From Candidatus Njordarchaeum guaymasense (lineage in GTDB: Archaea > Asgardarchaeota > Njordarchaeia > Njordarchaeales > Njordarchaeaceae): a DNA stretch of 6,685 bases. This document shows, piece after piece, positions 5,087 through 6,685 of the stretch. Numbering within the stretch: position 1 is the first letter of the stretch; the number at the start of each line of letters is the position of its first letter. The stretch covers positions 1 to 6,685 of the forward strand of contig JAUQYT010000259.1 of NCBI GenBank assembly GCA_030587605.1, written 5' to 3'. Under the pieces are notes generated by a model. The model made no database searches. It was not told where the DNA came from and saw nothing but the letters and a program-made list of their open reading frames with translations. The position numbers and the translations under genes are program-made.

Positions 5087-6685
5087 ATGATCTTCGTAGG
5101 ACCCGTAGTCCTTACACTGGTGTTTCTGAATTATGCGCTCATCCTGAGATGGTTACCGAAAGAGAAAAGGGAGCTCCTCGTTATCCTAGCTCTGTGCTCA
5201 TTTATATTTTTCATGTTTTACCCATATTATGTTGGGTCAGCTGACAGTTTGCCAGCAGGACATGATCAGGTAGGAAGGTTCTTCGAGACTTTCGTCACAT
5301 CGAGAGGGTTGGAAAATATGGAAGACGCGGTCTGGAGTAAGCTTTGGTATTGCGGATATCCTGTGAATCATTTCTACCCGCCTGCAGCGAAGTACGAAAG
5401 TGCCTTCTACGTCTTGCTTCTTGAGAGTTTGGGTTATCCTGCGATAGAGTCAACTATGCTAGCCATGAGGTTCCAGACAGTGTTGGCATTTCTTTTTTCG
5501 GGATTAGCTTTCCATCTGTTGTCGAGAACTCTTAAGAGGAGCATAGGTGCCACTGTTGTTGGGACAGTCGCTTTCCTATCGGTCACGTGGCACATCCAGT
5601 CGATAAGCATCTCAAGGTTCGCTGAGTTCTATTTGTTGCCACTATTGCTAGTTGCCTATCTCAAATCTCTACGTGGCGGCAGCTTTCTATCAACAGGAGT
5701 AGTCGCAGCGTCTCTCCTTCTCACCCATCAACACTCTTTCTTGGCCGGGATTGTTTTTCTTTCGTTCTTTGCGCTGGCGAAAGCGATCCAGGCCCGTGCC
5801 TTTATGCCGTTCAAGATGTTTGCGCTAGCGACAATATGCGGTTTGGGTCTTACGACGTTCTGGTCTCTACCATACCTTCTTGAGGTAAATCGAACATGGG
5901 GTTACCTGTACCGTGACATTCCTTCAAACACAGCTCTGTCCCAGTCATTGCGAATTCTCGAAAGCTATGTCTCACGTCCTTCCGCACCAACAGAGTTCAG
6001 TTGGTACTATCCCACCTATCTCGGGCTTTCCACAGCCTTCCTCGCTCTGCTATCAGTGAGAAGTCAAGACTCGAACAAGCTACCTTGGTGGACAGCTCTC
6101 TTAGGAGTCACTATTCTCACTTTACCGGTCGCATATCTAACGCCTTGCTTAGGCGGTTTGTTGGCTCGTCTGGTCAGGGCGGGTAGTACAGGCCTTTTGG
6201 GTGACCAGTACCCTGATCAATTTGGGTCGTATCAGATAAGGCTCGTGACAGGAGCTGTCATGGCCATGTGTTACTTGGCTTCAGTTGGATTTGACCACCT
6301 ATCTGAAATTGTGGCCGGTATAGCGCGCCGTATGCTTCGGGGTCCAATGCCGAAGTTAAGAATAGCGCTTGTTTCTTTCACTGTCGCGGTTGTCTTGTTA
6401 GACTTCTCAAGTGGCATGCTCCTAATTACAACCCACCGGCCTCGGATCCACGAAGAACTTAATATGTGGCTCAAAGATAGCGATGGTGTCTATAGAACAT
6501 GGACTTACATCGACGGCGGCGCTTGTCAATCACAAGCATCGATGGCGACCATATACACTGGGAAGCCGTTCATTTCTGGCTGGCAAATCCAATCAGCGAA
6601 TAGGCAACTAGTGGAATTCTATGATGCCATCACAGATATGTTAGGCCAGAGGTTGCCTCATGTCCCAGAACTCTTAGGCATGCTG
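5087..6685 (+). CDS. Many-pass GT-C/PTPS-related membrane protein (3' end cut by window edge)
   Basis: An open frame of 533 codons runs from the ATG at 5087 through the right edge. At least ten hydrophobic segments are seen, near 2-21, 30-48, 122-146, 154-170, 180-195, 201-213, 217-234, 243-263, 308-323, 334-351, 383-401 and 424-447, followed by a soluble stretch from about 450. The first outer loop carries GSADSLPAGHDQVGRFFE (50-67), with D53 and D60 as candidates for the acidic active-site residues of GT-C enzymes, then CGYPVNHFYPP (89-99). RFAEFYLLPL (177-186) and LLTHQHSFLAG (211-221) resemble conserved segments of the PTPS-related/YfhO-like membrane proteins. Such proteins are thought to be polyprenyl-phosphate-sugar-dependent glycosyltransferases at the outer face of the membrane; the name 'PTPS-related' does not imply a pterin enzyme. 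It follows the ATPase by 71 bases with no evident promoter, so co-transcription is likely. The substrate is unknown. Confidence 0.88.
   Translation, partial: MIFVGPVVLTLVFLNYALILRWLPKEKRELLVILALCSFIFFMFYPYYVGSADSLPAGHDQVGRFFETFVTSRGLENMEDAVWSKLWYCGYPVNHFYPPAAKYESAFYVLLLESLGYPAIESTMLAMRFQTVLAFLFSGLAFHLLSRTLKRSIGATVVGTVAFLSVTWHIQSISISRFAEFYLLPLLLVAYLKSLRGGSFLSTGVVAASLLLTHQHSFLAGIVFLSFFALAKAIQARAFMPFKMFALATICGLGLTTFWSLPYLLEVNRTWGYLYRDIPSNTALSQSLRILESYVSRPSAPTEFSWYYPTYLGLSTAFLALLSVRSQDSNKLPWWTALLGVTILTLPVAYLTPCLGGLLARLVRAGSTGLLGDQYPDQFGSYQIRLVTGAVMAMCYLASVGFDHLSEIVAGIARRMLRGPMPKLRIALVSFTVAVVLLDFSSGMLLITTHRPRIHEELNMWLKDSDGVYRTWTYIDGGACQSQASMATIYTGKPFISGWQIQSANRQLVEFYDAITDMLGQRLPHVPELLGML

Noticed and set aside
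5087..6685. Reading the GT-C protein as a pterin biosynthesis enzyme because of the PTPS-related family name
   Set aside because: The protein is a many-pass membrane protein with none of the zinc-binding histidine pattern of 6-pyruvoyl-tetrahydropterin synthase.
1..6685. CRISPR arrays, tRNA or rRNA genes, transposase genes or terminal repeats
   Set aside because: No regularly spaced repeats, no cloverleaf-like segment and no transposase or integrase motifs were seen on either strand.

Overview
The window most likely comes from an archaeon. The evidence is indirect: AT-rich TATA-like boxes upstream of genes, genes with almost no leader mixed with genes carrying short Shine-Dalgarno motifs, GTG and TTG starts, heavy use of AGG/AGA arginine codons, a small secreted S-layer-like protein, a short archaeal-type winged-helix protein and a PTPS-related GT-C membrane protein. 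A Bathyarchaeia- or Thaumarchaeota-like source is a guess; no rRNA or other phylogenetic marker is present. The theme is cell-surface glycan assembly.

Left part (1-1611, minus strand): two family-2 glycosyltransferase genes probably form one transcription unit. The promoter-proximal gene (640-1611) encodes a membrane-anchored GT2. The second (from 563 downward) encodes a rhamnosyltransferase-type GT2 and runs off the left edge. Next comes a 236-base divergent spacer (1612-1847), the longest non-coding stretch. It holds one TATA-like box, a hairpin with a UUCG loop on the minus strand, and a second inverted repeat containing abutting HindIII and NotI sites.

Middle (1848-3637): a soluble GT2-like enzyme on the plus strand converges on a minus-strand gene for a roughly 270-residue secreted protein. 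The 59-base gap between them holds inverted repeats. The secreted gene has a TATA-like box about 30 bases before its start and no Shine-Dalgarno, so it is probably leaderless. The same AT-rich box can serve the next gene, which diverges from it.

Right part (3742-6685, plus strand): a winged-helix DNA-binding protein, a ParA/MinD-type ATPase, and a many-pass GT-C/PTPS-related membrane protein that is open at the right edge. Two very small reading frames touch the ATPase gene, one ending at its start codon and one overlapping its 3' end. Alternative hairpins sit at the stop codon of the winged-helix gene.

Taken together, GT2 enzymes would assemble a glycan on a carrier at the inner face of the membrane. 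The GT-C protein may act at the outer face using lipid-linked sugars, and the secreted protein is a possible surface component. The regulator and ATPase would control or position the process; this last link is inference from gene order. The parts most worth following up are the regulator/ATPase/small-ORF/GT-C cassette and the secreted S-layer-like protein.
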